Made by a program: the position numbers and the translations under genes. DNA of 64,000 nucleotides, taken from the NCBI RefSeq assembly GCF_000730425.1, contig NZ_CP008896.1:5580001-5644000 (forward strand). Direction: 5' to 3'. Shown here piece after piece: positions 55,157-64,000 of the stretch; within the stretch, counting starts at the first letter, position 1, and each line of letters opens with the position of its first letter. Source of the DNA: Pseudomonas fluorescens (GTDB lineage Bacteria > Pseudomonadota > Gammaproteobacteria > Pseudomonadales > Pseudomonadaceae). Under the pieces are notes generated by a model that was not told the origin of the DNA, made no database searches, and saw nothing but the letters and a program-made list of their open reading frames with translations.

Positions 55157-55453
55157 ATGAGCCACGCACTGCAACGCATTGACGAAACCCGTGACGCCTT
55201 GATCGGCGCGTTGGCGGAACGCAATTGGGATGCTATCGGCGAATTGGACATGGGCTGCCGCGCCTGCATCGACGAGGTGCTCAGCGAAGCGCCGGTGGAC
55301 GAGGGGGCGCTACGGGAGAAGCTGGAGAGTTTGTTGGTGGTCTACCAGCAACTGCTGGAAGTGACGACCGGCGAGCGCCAGGCGATTTTTGAAGAGATGT
55401 CGCAGATCAACCAAGCGAAAAATGCGTCAAAGGTTTACCATCTGTTCGGCTGA
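55157..55453 (+). CDS. FliT-like flagellar protein (PA1096 type)
   Basis: A 98-residue helical protein in the place of P. aeruginosa PA1096 (FleP), just after fliS. FliT is a chaperone for FliD in enterics; the Pseudomonas counterpart is diverged, and some reports link it to pilus length. The sequence is acidic with a long helix (about 50-75, LREKLESLLVVYQQLLEV). The ATG at 55157 follows GAGG, rejecting upstream codons inside fliS. Role is inferred from position. Confidence 0.8.
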   Translation: MSHALQRIDETRDALIGALAERNWDAIGELDMGCRACIDEVLSEAPVDEGALREKLESLLVVYQQLLEVTTGERQAIFEEMSQINQAKNASKVYHLFG

Positions 55454-55626
55454 TCTGGCTCAGTTAAACCGAACATAGCGCGTCATAAATTTGACTGTGC
55501 AGTTTTTTTTGACTTAACTAGTGCTATTTTCAGACGTCAGATGGCCGTAGTGCAGAAAACGCCTACAGCTATCTAGATTGCCCCGAATCGAGGGCATTTG
55601 AGTTTTACTAGGGAAGTTGCTATTGC

Positions 55627-57102
55627 ATGTGGCGTGAAACCAAAATCCTGCTGATCGATGACGATAGCGTTCGCCGCCGCGACCTGGCGGTGATTTTGAA
55701 TTTTCTTGGCGAAGAAAATTTGCCCTGCGGCAGCCACGATTGGCAGCAGGCGGTCAGCTCTTTATCGTCAAGCCGTGAAGTCATCTGTGTGCTGATCGGA
55801 ACGGTAAACGCTCCTGGCGCAGTTCTTGGCCTATTAAAGACACTCTCAACCTGGGATGAGTTCCTTCCCGTGTTGCTGATGGGCGATATTTCTTCCGTGG
55901 ACTTGCCGGAAGACCAGCGCCGCCGTGTGCTTTCCACCCTGGAAATGCCGCCCAGCTACAGTAAATTGCTCGACTCCCTGCACCGTGCCCAGGTCTATCG
56001 CGAGATGTACGACCAGGCCCGCGAGCGTGGACGTCACCGCGAACCCAACCTGTTCCGCAGCCTGGTCGGCACCAGCCGTGCGATCCAGCATGTGCGCCAG
56101 ATGATGCAGCAAGTGGCCGATACCGATGCCAGTGTGCTGATCCTCGGCGAGTCCGGCACCGGTAAGGAAGTGGTCGCGCGTAACCTGCATTACCATTCCA
56201 AGCGCCGCGACGGACCTTTCGTGCCGGTCAACTGTGGGGCGATCCCTGCAGAGCTGTTGGAAAGCGAACTGTTCGGCCACGAGAAGGGCGCCTTCACGGG
56301 CGCTATCACCAGCCGTGCGGGGCGTTTCGAGCTGGCCAATGGCGGCACCCTGTTCCTCGACGAAATCGGCGATATGCCGCTGCCGATGCAAGTCAAGCTG
56401 CTGCGTGTGTTGCAGGAGCGCACCTTCGAGCGTGTGGGCAGCAACAAGACCCAGAGCGTCGACGTGCGGATCATCGCGGCCACGCACAAGAACCTCGAAA
56501 GCATGATCGAGGTCGGCAGCTTTCGCGAAGACCTGTACTACCGCCTCAACGTATTCCCTATCGAGATGGCCCCCCTGCGCGAGCGCGTAGAAGACATCCC
56601 GTTGCTGATGAACGAACTGATCTCGCGCATGGAACACGAAAAGCGCGGCTCGATCCGTTTCAACTCTGCCGCGATCATGTCCCTGTGCCGCCATGGCTGG
56701 CCGGGTAACGTGCGCGAGCTGGCCAACCTGGTGGAACGCATGGCAATCATGCATCCATACGGGGTGATCGGTGTGGTCGAGTTGCCGAAGAAATTCCGCT
56801 ACGTCGACGACGAAGACGAGCAATTGGTGGACAGCCTGCGCAGCGATCTCGAAGAGCGCGTCGCGATCAACGGCCACGCTCCGGACTTCGGCAGCAATGC
56901 CCTGTTGCCGCCCGAAGGCCTGGACCTGAAAGACTACCTCGGCAGCCTGGAGCAAGGGTTGATCCAGCAGGCCCTGGACGACGCCAACGGTATCGTCGCT
57001 CGCGCCGCCGAGCGCCTGCGCATCCGCCGCACCACGCTGGTGGAGAAGATGCGTAAGTACGGCATGAGCCGTCGCGAGGGTGATGAACAGGCGGATGATT
57101 GA
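55627..57102 (+). CDS. fleQ: Flagellar master regulator FleQ
   Basis: FleQ activates early flagellar genes with RpoN and represses exopolysaccharide genes; c-di-GMP and FleN control it. The 491 residues show a receiver-like domain lacking the phosphorylated Asp (about 1-120), the LFRS c-di-GMP motif (142-145), Walker A GESGTGK (174-180), Arg185/Asn186, GAFTGA (about 222-227) and a Fis-type HTH (about 455-480). All c-di-GMP-contact residues I know of are intact. The ATG at 55627 fits the known MWRETK N-terminus. Confidence 0.97.
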   Translation: MWRETKILLIDDDSVRRRDLAVILNFLGEENLPCGSHDWQQAVSSLSSSREVICVLIGTVNAPGAVLGLLKTLSTWDEFLPVLLMGDISSVDLPEDQRRRVLSTLEMPPSYSKLLDSLHRAQVYREMYDQARERGRHREPNLFRSLVGTSRAIQHVRQMMQQVADTDASVLILGESGTGKEVVARNLHYHSKRRDGPFVPVNCGAIPAELLESELFGHEKGAFTGAITSRAGRFELANGGTLFLDEIGDMPLPMQVKLLRVLQERTFERVGSNKTQSVDVRIIAATHKNLESMIEVGSFREDLYYRLNVFPIEMAPLRERVEDIPLLMNELISRMEHEKRGSIRFNSAAIMSLCRHGWPGNVRELANLVERMAIMHPYGVIGVVELPKKFRYVDDEDEQLVDSLRSDLEERVAINGHAPDFGSNALLPPEGLDLKDYLGSLEQGLIQQALDDANGIVARAAERLRIRRTTLVEKMRKYGMSRREGDEQADD

Positions 57103-57143
57103 CGCCTGTTTTTTAACCTTCTGTAAAATAAGGATATTTTTTT

Positions 57144-57160
57144 AGGCACGGGTATTGCTA
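57144..57160 (+). promoter_or_regulatory. RpoN promoter of fleSR
   Basis: AGGCACGGGTATTGCTA matches the consensus TGGCACG-N4-TTGCW at all but the first base, with GG (57145-57146) and GC (57157-57158) ten bases apart. It lies about 55 bases before fleS and should be activated by FleQ. Confidence 0.9.
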
Positions 57161-57212
57161 TAGCACTCGCAACGTTCCGTTTAACTGACGGTCAGCCAAG
57201 CGAGAGAGCACG

Positions 57213-58424
57213 ATGCCCCACGCCGCCCACCTAACTTCAGTCCCTGAAACCCAGGGACTTGTCCCGTCCGTAGAGCAGATCAGCCGGCAAGGGCTTGAGC
57301 AGGCGTTTTCGCTGTTCAGCCAGATGTCCAGCCAGTTGACTGACTCCTACAGCCTGCTGGAAGCCCGGGTTTCGGAGCTCAAGGGCGAGTTGGCGGTGGT
57401 CAGCGCCCAGCGCATGGAAGAGTTGGCCGAGAAAGAACGCTTGGCCAACCGTCTGCAAAACCTCCTCGACCTGTTGCCCGGTGGCGTCATCGTGATCGAC
57501 GATCAGGGCCGCGTGCGCGAAGCCAACCCGGCGGCGTGCGACCTGCTGGGCCTGCCGCTGGAAGGCGAGCTGTGGCGCCATGTCATCACCCGCTGCTTTG
57601 CCCCCCGTGAAGACGACGGCCACGAAATTTCCCTCAAGGACGGGCGCCGCCTGTCCATCGCCACCCGTTCCCTGGACGCCGAGCCCGGCCAGTTGGTGCT
57701 GCTCAACGACCTGACAGAAACCCGTCACCTGCAGGACCAATTGGCGCGCCATGAGCGCTTGTCATCCCTGGGGCGGATGGTCGCTTCTCTGGCGCATCAG
57801 ATTCGCACACCGTTGTCCGCCGCGTTGATCTACGCCAGTCATTTGACTGATGAGCAATTGCCGGTCGCCACCCATCAGCGTTTTGCCGGGCGCCTCAAGG
57901 AGCGCCTGCATGAGCTGGAGCACCAGGTGCGCGACATGCTGGTGTTTGCCCGTGGCGAGTTGCCGCTGACCGACCGGGTCACCCCCGCGGCCTTGATGCA
58001 GTCGCTGCAAGCCGCCGCTGCCACCCATATCCAGGAAGCGGCCGTGCGCTGGCAGTGCGACAGCCATTGGGGCGAGTTGCTGTGCAATCGCGACACCCTG
58101 GTGGGCGCGTTGCTCAACCTGATCGAAAACGCCAGCCAGGCCAGCGGCCCGGCGGCGCGCCTCAAAGTGCACCTGTACAGCCGTGGGCAAACCCTGCGCC
58201 TGTGCATCAGTGACAGCGGTAGCGGGATTGATCCGGCGGTGTTGCAGCGCCTGGGCGAACCCTTCTTTACCACCAAGACCAACGGAACCGGCCTGGGGCT
58301 GACCGTGGTCAAGGCAGTGGCCCGTGCCCATCAGGGAGAATTGCAGCTGCGTTCCCGTGTGGGTCGTGGCACCTGTGCATTGATAACGCTGCCGCTGTTT
58401 TCAGGCACGGCAAGCGCGGAGTAA
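57213..58424 (+). CDS. fleS: Sensor histidine kinase FleS
   Basis: FleS phosphorylates FleR to turn on the hook and rod genes. The 403-residue protein has no membrane span: a PAS domain (about 80-170, DLLPGGVIVIDDQGRVREAN), the phospho-acceptor His in SLAHQIRTPLSAAL (about 192-205) and an ATPase domain with GTGLGLTVVKAVARAH. It follows an RpoN promoter and is six bases before fleR. Confidence 0.95.
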   Translation: MPHAAHLTSVPETQGLVPSVEQISRQGLEQAFSLFSQMSSQLTDSYSLLEARVSELKGELAVVSAQRMEELAEKERLANRLQNLLDLLPGGVIVIDDQGRVREANPAACDLLGLPLEGELWRHVITRCFAPREDDGHEISLKDGRRLSIATRSLDAEPGQLVLLNDLTETRHLQDQLARHERLSSLGRMVASLAHQIRTPLSAALIYASHLTDEQLPVATHQRFAGRLKERLHELEHQVRDMLVFARGELPLTDRVTPAALMQSLQAAAATHIQEAAVRWQCDSHWGELLCNRDTLVGALLNLIENASQASGPAARLKVHLYSRGQTLRLCISDSGSGIDPAVLQRLGEPFFTTKTNGTGLGLTVVKAVARAHQGELQLRSRVGRGTCALITLPLFSGTASAE

Positions 58425-58430
58425 GGATAA

Positions 58431-59810
58431 ATGGCTATCAAGGTTCTACTGGTTGAAGACGATCGCGCCCTGCGTGAAGCACTGGCTGACACGCTGCTGT
58501 TGGCGGGCCATGACTACCGGGCGGTCGGTTCGGCCGAGGAAGCCTTGGCGGCGGTGGAGCAAGAGTCCTTCAGCCTGGTGGTGAGCGACGTCAATATGCC
58601 CGGCATGGACGGCCACCAGTTGCTCGGCATGCTGCGCGCACGTCAGCCGCAACTGCCGGTCCTGTTGATGACCGCTCATGGTGCCGTGGAACGCGCGGTA
58701 GATGCCATGCGCCAGGGCGCGGCGGATTACCTGGTCAAGCCGTTCGAGCCCAAGGCCCTGATCGAGCTGGTGGCGCGCCATGCCCTGGGTGTGATCGGTG
58801 CGGCAGACGGCGAGGGCCCGATTGCTTTCGAGCCGGCCAGTGCGCAATTGCTGGAGCTGGCGGCCAAGGTTGCCCGCAGCGATTCCACGGTGCTGATTTC
58901 CGGCGAGTCCGGCACCGGCAAGGAAGTGCTGGCGCGCTACATCCACCAGCAATCCCACCGCGCGAGCCAGCCGTTTATCGCAATCAACTGCGCGGCGATC
59001 CCCGACAACATGCTCGAAGCCACCTTGTTCGGTCATGAAAAAGGCTCCTTCACCGGCGCCATCGCCGCCCAGGCCGGCAAATTTGAACAGGCCGATGGTG
59101 GCACTATTCTGCTCGACGAAATCTCGGAAATGCCCCTGGGCCTGCAAGCCAAGCTGCTGCGTGTGCTGCAAGAGCGTGAAGTGGAGCGGGTGGGGGCGCG
59201 CAAGCCGATCCAGCTGGATATCCGTGTGGTTGCCACCACCAACCGCGACCTCGCCGGCGAAGTGGCGGCGGGGCGTTTTCGTGAAGATCTGTTCTACCGG
59301 CTCTCGGTCTTCCCGTTGGCCTGGCGCCCGCTGCGTGAACGCCCGGCCGATATCGTGCCGCTGGCCGAGCGCCTGCTGAGCAAGCACGTCAATAAAATGA
59401 AGCACGCCCAGGCGCGCCTGTCGGCCGAAGCCCAGGCGTGTCTGATCAGCTACCCATGGCCTGGCAACGTGCGCGAGCTGGACAATGCGATCCAGCGCGC
59501 GCTGATTTTGCAGCAGGGCGGCCTGATCCAGCCCCAGGACTTCTGCCTGGCGGTCGGCGCGGGTACTGCGCCGACCCCGAGCCTGGCCCCGGCCCCGCTG
59601 GAAAGTGCCCCGGCCGAGGCCGCTGGCGGCCTGGGCGACGACCTGCGTCGCCGCGAATTCCAGATGATCATCGACACCCTGCGTGCCGAGCGTGGCCGCC
59701 GCAAAGAGGCGGCCGAGCGCCTGGGTATCAGCCCGCGCACCCTGCGCTACAAGCTGGCGCAAATGCGCGATGCCGGGATGGACGTGGAAGCGTTCCTTTT
59801 CGCCAGCTGA
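58431..59810 (+). CDS. fleR: Sigma-54-dependent response regulator FleR
   Basis: FleR has a receiver with Asp53 in [11 protein letters not shown], an AAA+ domain with Walker A GESGTGKE and a Fis-type HTH (about 430-455). The RpoN-contact loop is GSFTGA rather than GAFTGA, a change I believe is seen in some relatives and still active. It activates the flgF and other RpoN operons after phosphorylation by FleS. The 459-residue length is normal. AAGGA lies before the ATG. Confidence 0.95.
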   Translation: MAIKVLLVEDDRALREALADTLLLAGHDYRAVGSAEEALAAVEQESFSLVVSDVNMPGMDGHQLLGMLRARQPQLPVLLMTAHGAVERAVDAMRQGAADYLVKPFEPKALIELVARHALGVIGAADGEGPIAFEPASAQLLELAAKVARSDSTVLISGESGTGKEVLARYIHQQSHRASQPFIAINCAAIPDNMLEATLFGHEKGSFTGAIAAQAGKFEQADGGTILLDEISEMPLGLQAKLLRVLQEREVERVGARKPIQLDIRVVATTNRDLAGEVAAGRFREDLFYRLSVFPLAWRPLRERPADIVPLAERLLSKHVNKMKHAQARLSAEAQACLISYPWPGNVRELDNAIQRALILQQGGLIQPQDFCLAVGAGTAPTPSLAPAPLESAPAEAAGGLGDDLRRREFQMIIDTLRAERGRRKEAAERLGISPRTLRYKLAQMRDAGMDVEAFLFAS

Positions 59811-59864
59811 GATACACATCAGCTGACAAGGTTTGTCGGCTTTTCTTACGACTTGCCATGGAGC

Positions 59865-59881
59865 TGGCACCCTTGTTGCTA
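59865..59881 (+). promoter_or_regulatory. RpoN promoter of fliE operon
   Basis: TGGCACCCTTGTTGCTA has GG (59866-59867) and GC (59878-59879) ten bases apart and nearly matches consensus. It lies about 60 bases before fliE; FleQ is the expected activator. Confidence 0.9.
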
Positions 59882-59941
59882 CCACCCGTACTAACCGCTG
59901 CGTAGTGTCAAAAAATTGCGGGTCGTCGGAGAGAGAAGTTC

Positions 59942-60271
59942 ATGAGCCAAGGTGTTGAGTTCAATCGGTTGATGTTGGATATGCGTTCCATGCAAATGGA
60001 CGCCATGTCCCAGCCGAAATCCGTCGCGCACGTGCCGGAATTGGGCCAAAGCAGCTTTGCCGACATGCTCGGTCAAGCCATCAACAAAGTCAGCGATACC
60101 CAGCAGGCCTCCAGCCAACTGGCGAGCGCCTTTGAAATCGGCAAGAGCGGCGTGGACCTCACCGACGTGATGATCGCTTCGCAGAAAGCCAGCGTTTCCT
60201 TCCAGGCCTTGACCCAGGTGCGTAACAAGCTGGTTCAGGCTTATCAAGACATCATGCAGATGCCGGTTTAA
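59942..60271 (+). CDS. fliE: Flagellar hook-basal body protein FliE
   Basis: FliE links the MS ring with the rod. The 109-residue helical protein has the family features: Gln/Ser-rich N-terminal half, [13 protein letters not shown] (about 41-53) and [20 protein letters not shown] (about 77-96). GGAGAGAG precedes the ATG. It is the first gene of fliEFGH-I, downstream of an RpoN promoter. Confidence 0.96.
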   Translation: MSQGVEFNRLMLDMRSMQMDAMSQPKSVAHVPELGQSSFADMLGQAINKVSDTQQASSQLASAFEIGKSGVDLTDVMIASQKASVSFQALTQVRNKLVQAYQDIMQMPV

Positions 60272-60287
60272 GGACGAGATTTAAGTC

Positions 60288-62060
60288 ATGGCAGAAGCAG
60301 TCGTGGATAACGCACCCGCCAAGGCAGACGGCAAGCCGCCGCTGTTTGGCCTGTCGTTCCTGGAAAACCTCTCCGAAATGACCATGTTGCGTCAGGTGGG
60401 CCTGATGGTCGGCCTGGCTGCCAGCGTGGCGATTGGTTTTGCCGTGGTGTTGTGGTCCCAGCAGCCCGATTACCGGCCACTCTATGGCAGCCTGGCGGGG
60501 ATGGACGCCAAGCAGGTCATGGAAACCCTGGCCGCCGCCGATATCGCCTACACCGTCGAGCCCAACTCCGGCGCCTTGCTGGTCAAGGCTGACGATGTCG
60601 CCCGTGCGCGCTTGAAGCTGGCCGGCGCCGGCGTGGCGCCTACCGACGGCAACATTGGTTTTGAGATCCTCGATAAAGACCAGGGCCTGGGCACCAGCCA
60701 GTTCATGGAAGCCACCCGCTACCGTCGCGGCCTGGAAGGCGAGCTGGCGCGCACCATCGCCAGCTTGAACAACGTCAAGGGTGCCCGTGTGCACCTGGCC
60801 ATCCCGAAAAGCTCGGTATTTGTGCGCGACGAGCGCAAGCCCAGCGCTTCGGTATTGGTCGAGTTGTTTGCCGGGCGTTCCCTGGAGCCGGGTCAGGTCC
60901 TGGCCATCGTCAATCTGGTGGCGACCAGCGTTCCTGAGTTGAGCAAGTCGCAAATTACCGTGGTCGACCAGAAGGGCAACCTGCTCTCCGACCAGGCGGA
61001 AAACTCCGCACTGACCATGGCCGGCAAGCAGTTCGACTACAGCCGCCGCATGGAAAGCATGCTGACCCAGCGCGTACACAACATCCTGCAACCGGTACTG
61101 GGCAACGACCGCTACAAGGCTGAAGTGTCTGCCGACGTGGACTTCAGCGCCGTCGAGTCGACGTCCGAACAGTTCAACCCCGACCAGCCGGCCCTGCGCA
61201 GCGAGCAATCGACCAGCGAACAACGCACCGCCGCCAATGGCCCGCAAGGGGTGCCTGGCGCCCTGAGCAACCAGCCGCCAGCGCCGGCCAGCGCCCCGCA
61301 AACCACCGGTGGCGCCGCCGCGACCGCCGGCGCCGTGCAACCAGGTCAGCCGCTGCTGGATGCCAACGGCCAGCAGATCATGGACCCGGCCACCGGCCAG
61401 CCGATGCTTGCGCCGTACCCGGCCGACAAGCGCCAGCAGTCCACGAAGAACTTCGAGCTGGACCGCTCCATCAGCCACACCAAGCAACAGCAAGGGCGCT
61501 TGAACCGCCTGTCGGTGTCGGTGGTGGTGGACGACCAGGTCAAGATCAACGCCGCCAACGGTGAAACCACCCGGGCCCCGTGGAGTGCCGATGAATTGGC
61601 ACGTTTCACCCGCCTGGTGCAGGACGCCGTAGGCTTCGATGCCAGCCGTGGCGACAGCGTCAGCGTGATCAACATGCCGTTCTCCCTGGAGCGCGGTGAG
61701 GTGATTGCCGATATTCCGTTCTACTCTCAACCCTGGTTCTGGGACATCGTCAAGCAAGTGCTGGGGGTGTTGTTCATCCTGGTGCTGGTGTTTGGCGTGC
61801 TGCGCCCTGTGCTCAACAACATTACCGGCCACGGCAAGAAGCAACTGGCGCCGTTCGGTGATGTGGAGTTGGGTGGCATGGGCGGCCTGGATGGCGAACT
61901 GGCCAACGACCGCGTCAGCCTCGGCGGGCCGCAGAGCATTCTGCTGCCAAGCCCGAGCGAAGGGTATGACGCGCAGTTGAATGCAATCAAAAGTCTGGTG
62001 GCAGAAGACCCGGGCCGTGTGGCCCAGGTCGTGAAAGAGTGGATCAACGCAGATGAGTGA
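60288..62060 (+). CDS. fliF: Flagellar MS-ring protein FliF
   Basis: FliF forms the MS ring in the inner membrane. The 590 residues have an N-terminal span (about 35-55), periplasmic ring-building motifs with PLYGSLAGMDAKQVMETL, a variable Pro/Ala-rich region (about 290-380), a second span (about 480-505) and a cytoplasmic C-terminal tail that binds FliG. Length is close to the family's. The stop overlaps the fliG start by eight bases. Confidence 0.96.
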   Translation: MAEAVVDNAPAKADGKPPLFGLSFLENLSEMTMLRQVGLMVGLAASVAIGFAVVLWSQQPDYRPLYGSLAGMDAKQVMETLAAADIAYTVEPNSGALLVKADDVARARLKLAGAGVAPTDGNIGFEILDKDQGLGTSQFMEATRYRRGLEGELARTIASLNNVKGARVHLAIPKSSVFVRDERKPSASVLVELFAGRSLEPGQVLAIVNLVATSVPELSKSQITVVDQKGNLLSDQAENSALTMAGKQFDYSRRMESMLTQRVHNILQPVLGNDRYKAEVSADVDFSAVESTSEQFNPDQPALRSEQSTSEQRTAANGPQGVPGALSNQPPAPASAPQTTGGAAATAGAVQPGQPLLDANGQQIMDPATGQPMLAPYPADKRQQSTKNFELDRSISHTKQQQGRLNRLSVSVVVDDQVKINAANGETTRAPWSADELARFTRLVQDAVGFDASRGDSVSVINMPFSLERGEVIADIPFYSQPWFWDIVKQVLGVLFILVLVFGVLRPVLNNITGHGKKQLAPFGDVELGGMGGLDGELANDRVSLGGPQSILLPSPSEGYDAQLNAIKSLVAEDPGRVAQVVKEWINADE

Positions 62061-63072
62061 TAATCGAGCCTCTGTTGCCAAGCTGACCCGGGTCGACAAA
62101 GCCGCCGTGCTGTTGCTGTCCCTGGGTGAGACCGACGCGGCCCAAGTGCTGCGCCATATGGGCCCCAAGGAAGTGCAACGGGTCGGCGTGGCCATGGCGC
62201 AGATGCGCAATGTGCACCGCGAGCAAGTCGAGCAGGTGATGAGCGAGTTCGTCGAGATCGTCGGCGACCAGACCAGCCTGGGCGTCGGCTCCGACAGCTA
62301 CATCCGCAAGATGCTCACCTCGGCCCTGGGCGAAGACAAAGCCAACGGCTTGATCGACCGTATCCTGCTGGGCGGCAACACCAGCGGCCTGGACAGCCTC
62401 AAATGGATGGAGCCGCGGGCGGTGGCGGACGTGATCCGTTACGAGCACCCGCAGATCCAGGCGATTGTCGTGGCCTATCTGGACCCGGACCAGGCCGGCG
62501 AAGTGCTTGGCCATTTCGATCATAAAGTGCGCCTGGATATCATCCTGCGTGTCTCGTCGTTGAACACCGTGCAACCGGCGGCCCTGAAAGAGCTGAACAC
62601 GATCCTGGAGAAGCAGTTCTCCGGCAACTCCAACGCGGCACGCACCACCCTGGGGGGTATCAAGCGCGCGGCCGACATCATGAACTTCCTCGACAGTTCG
62701 GTGGAAGGTCAGTTGATGGACTCGATCCGCGAGATCGACGATACCCTGTCGGTACAGATCGAAGACCTGATGTTCGTGTTCAACAACCTCTCCGATGTCG
62801 ACGACCGTGGCATCCAGGCATTGCTGCGCGAAGTGTCCTCCGATGTGCTGGTGCTGGCCCTCAAGGGGTCGGATGAAGGCGTCAAGGAGAAAATCTTCAA
62901 GAACATGTCCAAGCGCGCCTCCGAACTGTTGCGCGACGACCTCGAAGCCAAGGGCCCGGTGCGCGTCAGCGACGTGGAAACTGCACAGAAAGAAATCCTC
63001 ACCATTGCCCGCCGTATGGCCGAAGCCGGAGAAATCGTCCTCGGCGGGAAGGGCGGCGAAGAAATGATCTAA
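62053..63072 (+). CDS. fliG: Flagellar motor switch protein FliG
   Basis: FliG is the rotor protein that interacts with MotA and FliM. The 339 residues have three domains: N-terminal FliF-binding (with KAAVLLLSLGE), middle with the EHPQ motif (YEHPQIQAI, about 134-142) and C-terminal charged torque helix (FKNMSKRASELLRDDLEAKGPVR). It overlaps fliF and is followed by fliH after ten bases. Confidence 0.97.
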   Translation: MSDNRASVAKLTRVDKAAVLLLSLGETDAAQVLRHMGPKEVQRVGVAMAQMRNVHREQVEQVMSEFVEIVGDQTSLGVGSDSYIRKMLTSALGEDKANGLIDRILLGGNTSGLDSLKWMEPRAVADVIRYEHPQIQAIVVAYLDPDQAGEVLGHFDHKVRLDIILRVSSLNTVQPAALKELNTILEKQFSGNSNAARTTLGGIKRAADIMNFLDSSVEGQLMDSIREIDDTLSVQIEDLMFVFNNLSDVDDRGIQALLREVSSDVLVLALKGSDEGVKEKIFKNMSKRASELLRDDLEAKGPVRVSDVETAQKEILTIARRMAEAGEIVLGGKGGEEMI

Positions 63073-63082
63073 GGCCCAGCGC

Positions 63083-63847
63083 ATGTCGAACAATGATGAG
63101 ACGCCCAGCGACCTGATTCGCGCCCGGGACGTCGGCGGGTTCGACGTCTGGTCGCTGCCCAGCTTCGATCCGCACAAGCCCGAACCCGAACCCGAGCCGG
63201 TGCAAGAAGTGCCGGTGGAAATGGAAGAAGTGCCGCTGGAAGAAGTCCAGCCACTGACCCTCGAAGAGCTCGAAAGCATCCGCCAGGAGGCATACAACGA
63301 AGGCTTTGCCACCGGCGAAAAAGAGGGTTTCCATAGCACCACCCTCAAGGTCCGCCAGGAAGCCGACGCGGCCCTCCAGGTAAAGCTGGCCAGCCTCGAA
63401 CGCCTGATGGGCAACCTGTTTGCGCCGATTGCCGAGCAGGACTCGCAGTTGGAAAAAGCCATGGTCGGCCTGGTGGAACACATCACTCGCCAGGTTATCC
63501 AGCGTGAACTGGTGCTGGACTCCAGCCATATCGAAAGCGTGATGCGCGAAGCCCTCAAGCTGCTGCCCCTGGGCGTGGGCAATGTGCGGCTGTACATCAA
63601 CCCCCAGGATTTCGAGCAGGTCAAAGCCCTGCGCGAGCGCCATGAGGAAACCTGGCGGATTGTCGAGGATGCCGCATTGCAGCCCGGTGGTTGCCGGGTC
63701 GAGACCGAACACAGCCGCATCGATGCCACGGTCGAGACACGTATCGCGCAGATCATGGCCAAGCTGTTCGACCAGTTGCACGAACAGGCCCTGCACCCGG
63801 CGGCGCCTGACCTGAACATCGACCTGGACGCGCCTGATGCGCCTTGA
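63083..63847 (+). CDS. fliH: Flagellar assembly protein FliH
   Basis: FliH regulates the export ATPase FliI. The 254-residue protein has an acidic Glu/Pro-rich N-terminal part (about 30-60), a helical region with GxxxG-like spacing near EAYNEGFATGEKEGF (about 72-86) and a C-terminal domain with QVIQRELVLD. Its 3' end overlaps the fliI start by 11 bases. Confidence 0.94.
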   Translation: MSNNDETPSDLIRARDVGGFDVWSLPSFDPHKPEPEPEPVQEVPVEMEEVPLEEVQPLTLEELESIRQEAYNEGFATGEKEGFHSTTLKVRQEADAALQVKLASLERLMGNLFAPIAEQDSQLEKAMVGLVEHITRQVIQRELVLDSSHIESVMREALKLLPLGVGNVRLYINPQDFEQVKALRERHEETWRIVEDAALQPGGCRVETEHSRIDATVETRIAQIMAKLFDQLHEQALHPAAPDLNIDLDAPDAP

Positions 63848-64000
63848 CCGCACCAGTTTCGCCAAGCGCCTGGGCGGTTATATCGAAGCCACCGAATTGC
63901 CCGGCCAGCCCATCCTTGAGGGTCGCCTGCTGCGCATGGTCGGCCTGACCCTTGAAGCCGAAGGCCTGCGCGCCGCCATGGGCAGCCGCTGCCTGGTGAT
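63837..64000 (+). CDS. fliI: Flagellum-specific ATP synthase FliI (5' part)
   Basis: The first 54 residues are visible before the window ends: MRLDRTSFAKRL and EGRLLRMVGLTLEAEGL match the N-terminal region of Pseudomonas FliI, the export ATPase. The ATP-binding domain lies beyond the edge. The ATG at 63837 overlaps fliH by 11 bases, implying coupled translation. Confidence 0.9.
   Translation, partial: MRLDRTSFAKRLGGYIEATELPGQPILEGRLLRMVGLTLEAEGLRAAMGSRCLV

Noticed and set aside
60252-63865. Very long minus-strand frames opposite fliF, fliG and fliH
   Set aside because: They are antisense to well-recognised flagellar genes and have shadow-like composition.

Overview
The window is a G+C-rich chromosomal stretch from a Pseudomonas, almost certainly of the P. 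fluorescens group. The evidence is the FleQ/FleS/FleR flagellar hierarchy with -24/-12 (RpoN) promoters, the phhR-phhABC phenylalanine locus, a cobalamin riboswitch followed by a late cobalamin operon in Pseudomonas order, an MxtR/CrbS-type solute-symporter histidine kinase, a PlpD-type patatin autotransporter, and many dispersed REP/REPIN palindromes built on a GAGCGGGCTTGC core. I see no rRNA, tRNA, CRISPR array, prophage or insertion sequence. Almost all of it looks like core genome.

Layout. 1-4.3 kb: tail of a DUF2066 gene, an AI-2E/PerM-type permease, hda, and two NlpC/P60 lipoproteins. 4.3-5.7 kb: a lipoprotein of the sorbosone dehydrogenase family on the minus strand. 5.8-15.0 kb: a cobalamin riboswitch and a tightly overlapped ten-gene operon (cobO, a,c-diamide synthase, bluB, cbiB, cobD, cobQ, cobU, cobT, cobC, cobS) that adenosylates and amidates the corrin, makes the lower ligand and builds the nucleotide loop. 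15.0-16.8 kb: a MarR regulator, an MFS transporter and a 39-residue membrane peptide, with a 16-bp palindrome between regulator and transporter. 16.9-23 kb: a periplasmic glutathione peroxidase, a FadL-type porin, several small conserved proteins and rmuC. 23-36.5 kb: housekeeping and accessory genes (mxtR/crbS kinase, ybaN-like, UPF0149, recQ, MarR, plpD, SelW-like, EamA, AraC, LpxH-like phosphoesterase). 36.6-40.9 kb: phhC-phhB-phhA on the minus strand with the regulator gene phhR divergent.

41-64 kb: flagellar genes: flgFGHIJKL, a lone beta-ketoacyl-ACP synthase III gene, fliC-flaG-fliD-fliS-fliT-like, fleQ, fleSR, and fliEFGH with the start of fliI at the window edge. Consensus-like RpoN promoters precede flgF, fleS and fliE, a weaker candidate precedes fliD, and a FliA (sigma-28) promoter precedes fliC. 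This fits the Pseudomonas cascade: FleQ with RpoN, then FleSR with RpoN, then FliA. flgBCDE are not upstream of flgF; phhR sits there instead.

I did not find a convincing new multi-gene system. The best leads are a solitary KAS III gene where related species keep flagellin-glycosylation genes, a cobyrinate diamide synthase whose last codons are a REP sequence, the MarR/MFS/micropeptide unit with its palindromic operator, three tandem IN-like modules in flagellin, an internal duplication in FlgL, and a DnaA-box palindrome in an otherwise empty intergenic region.
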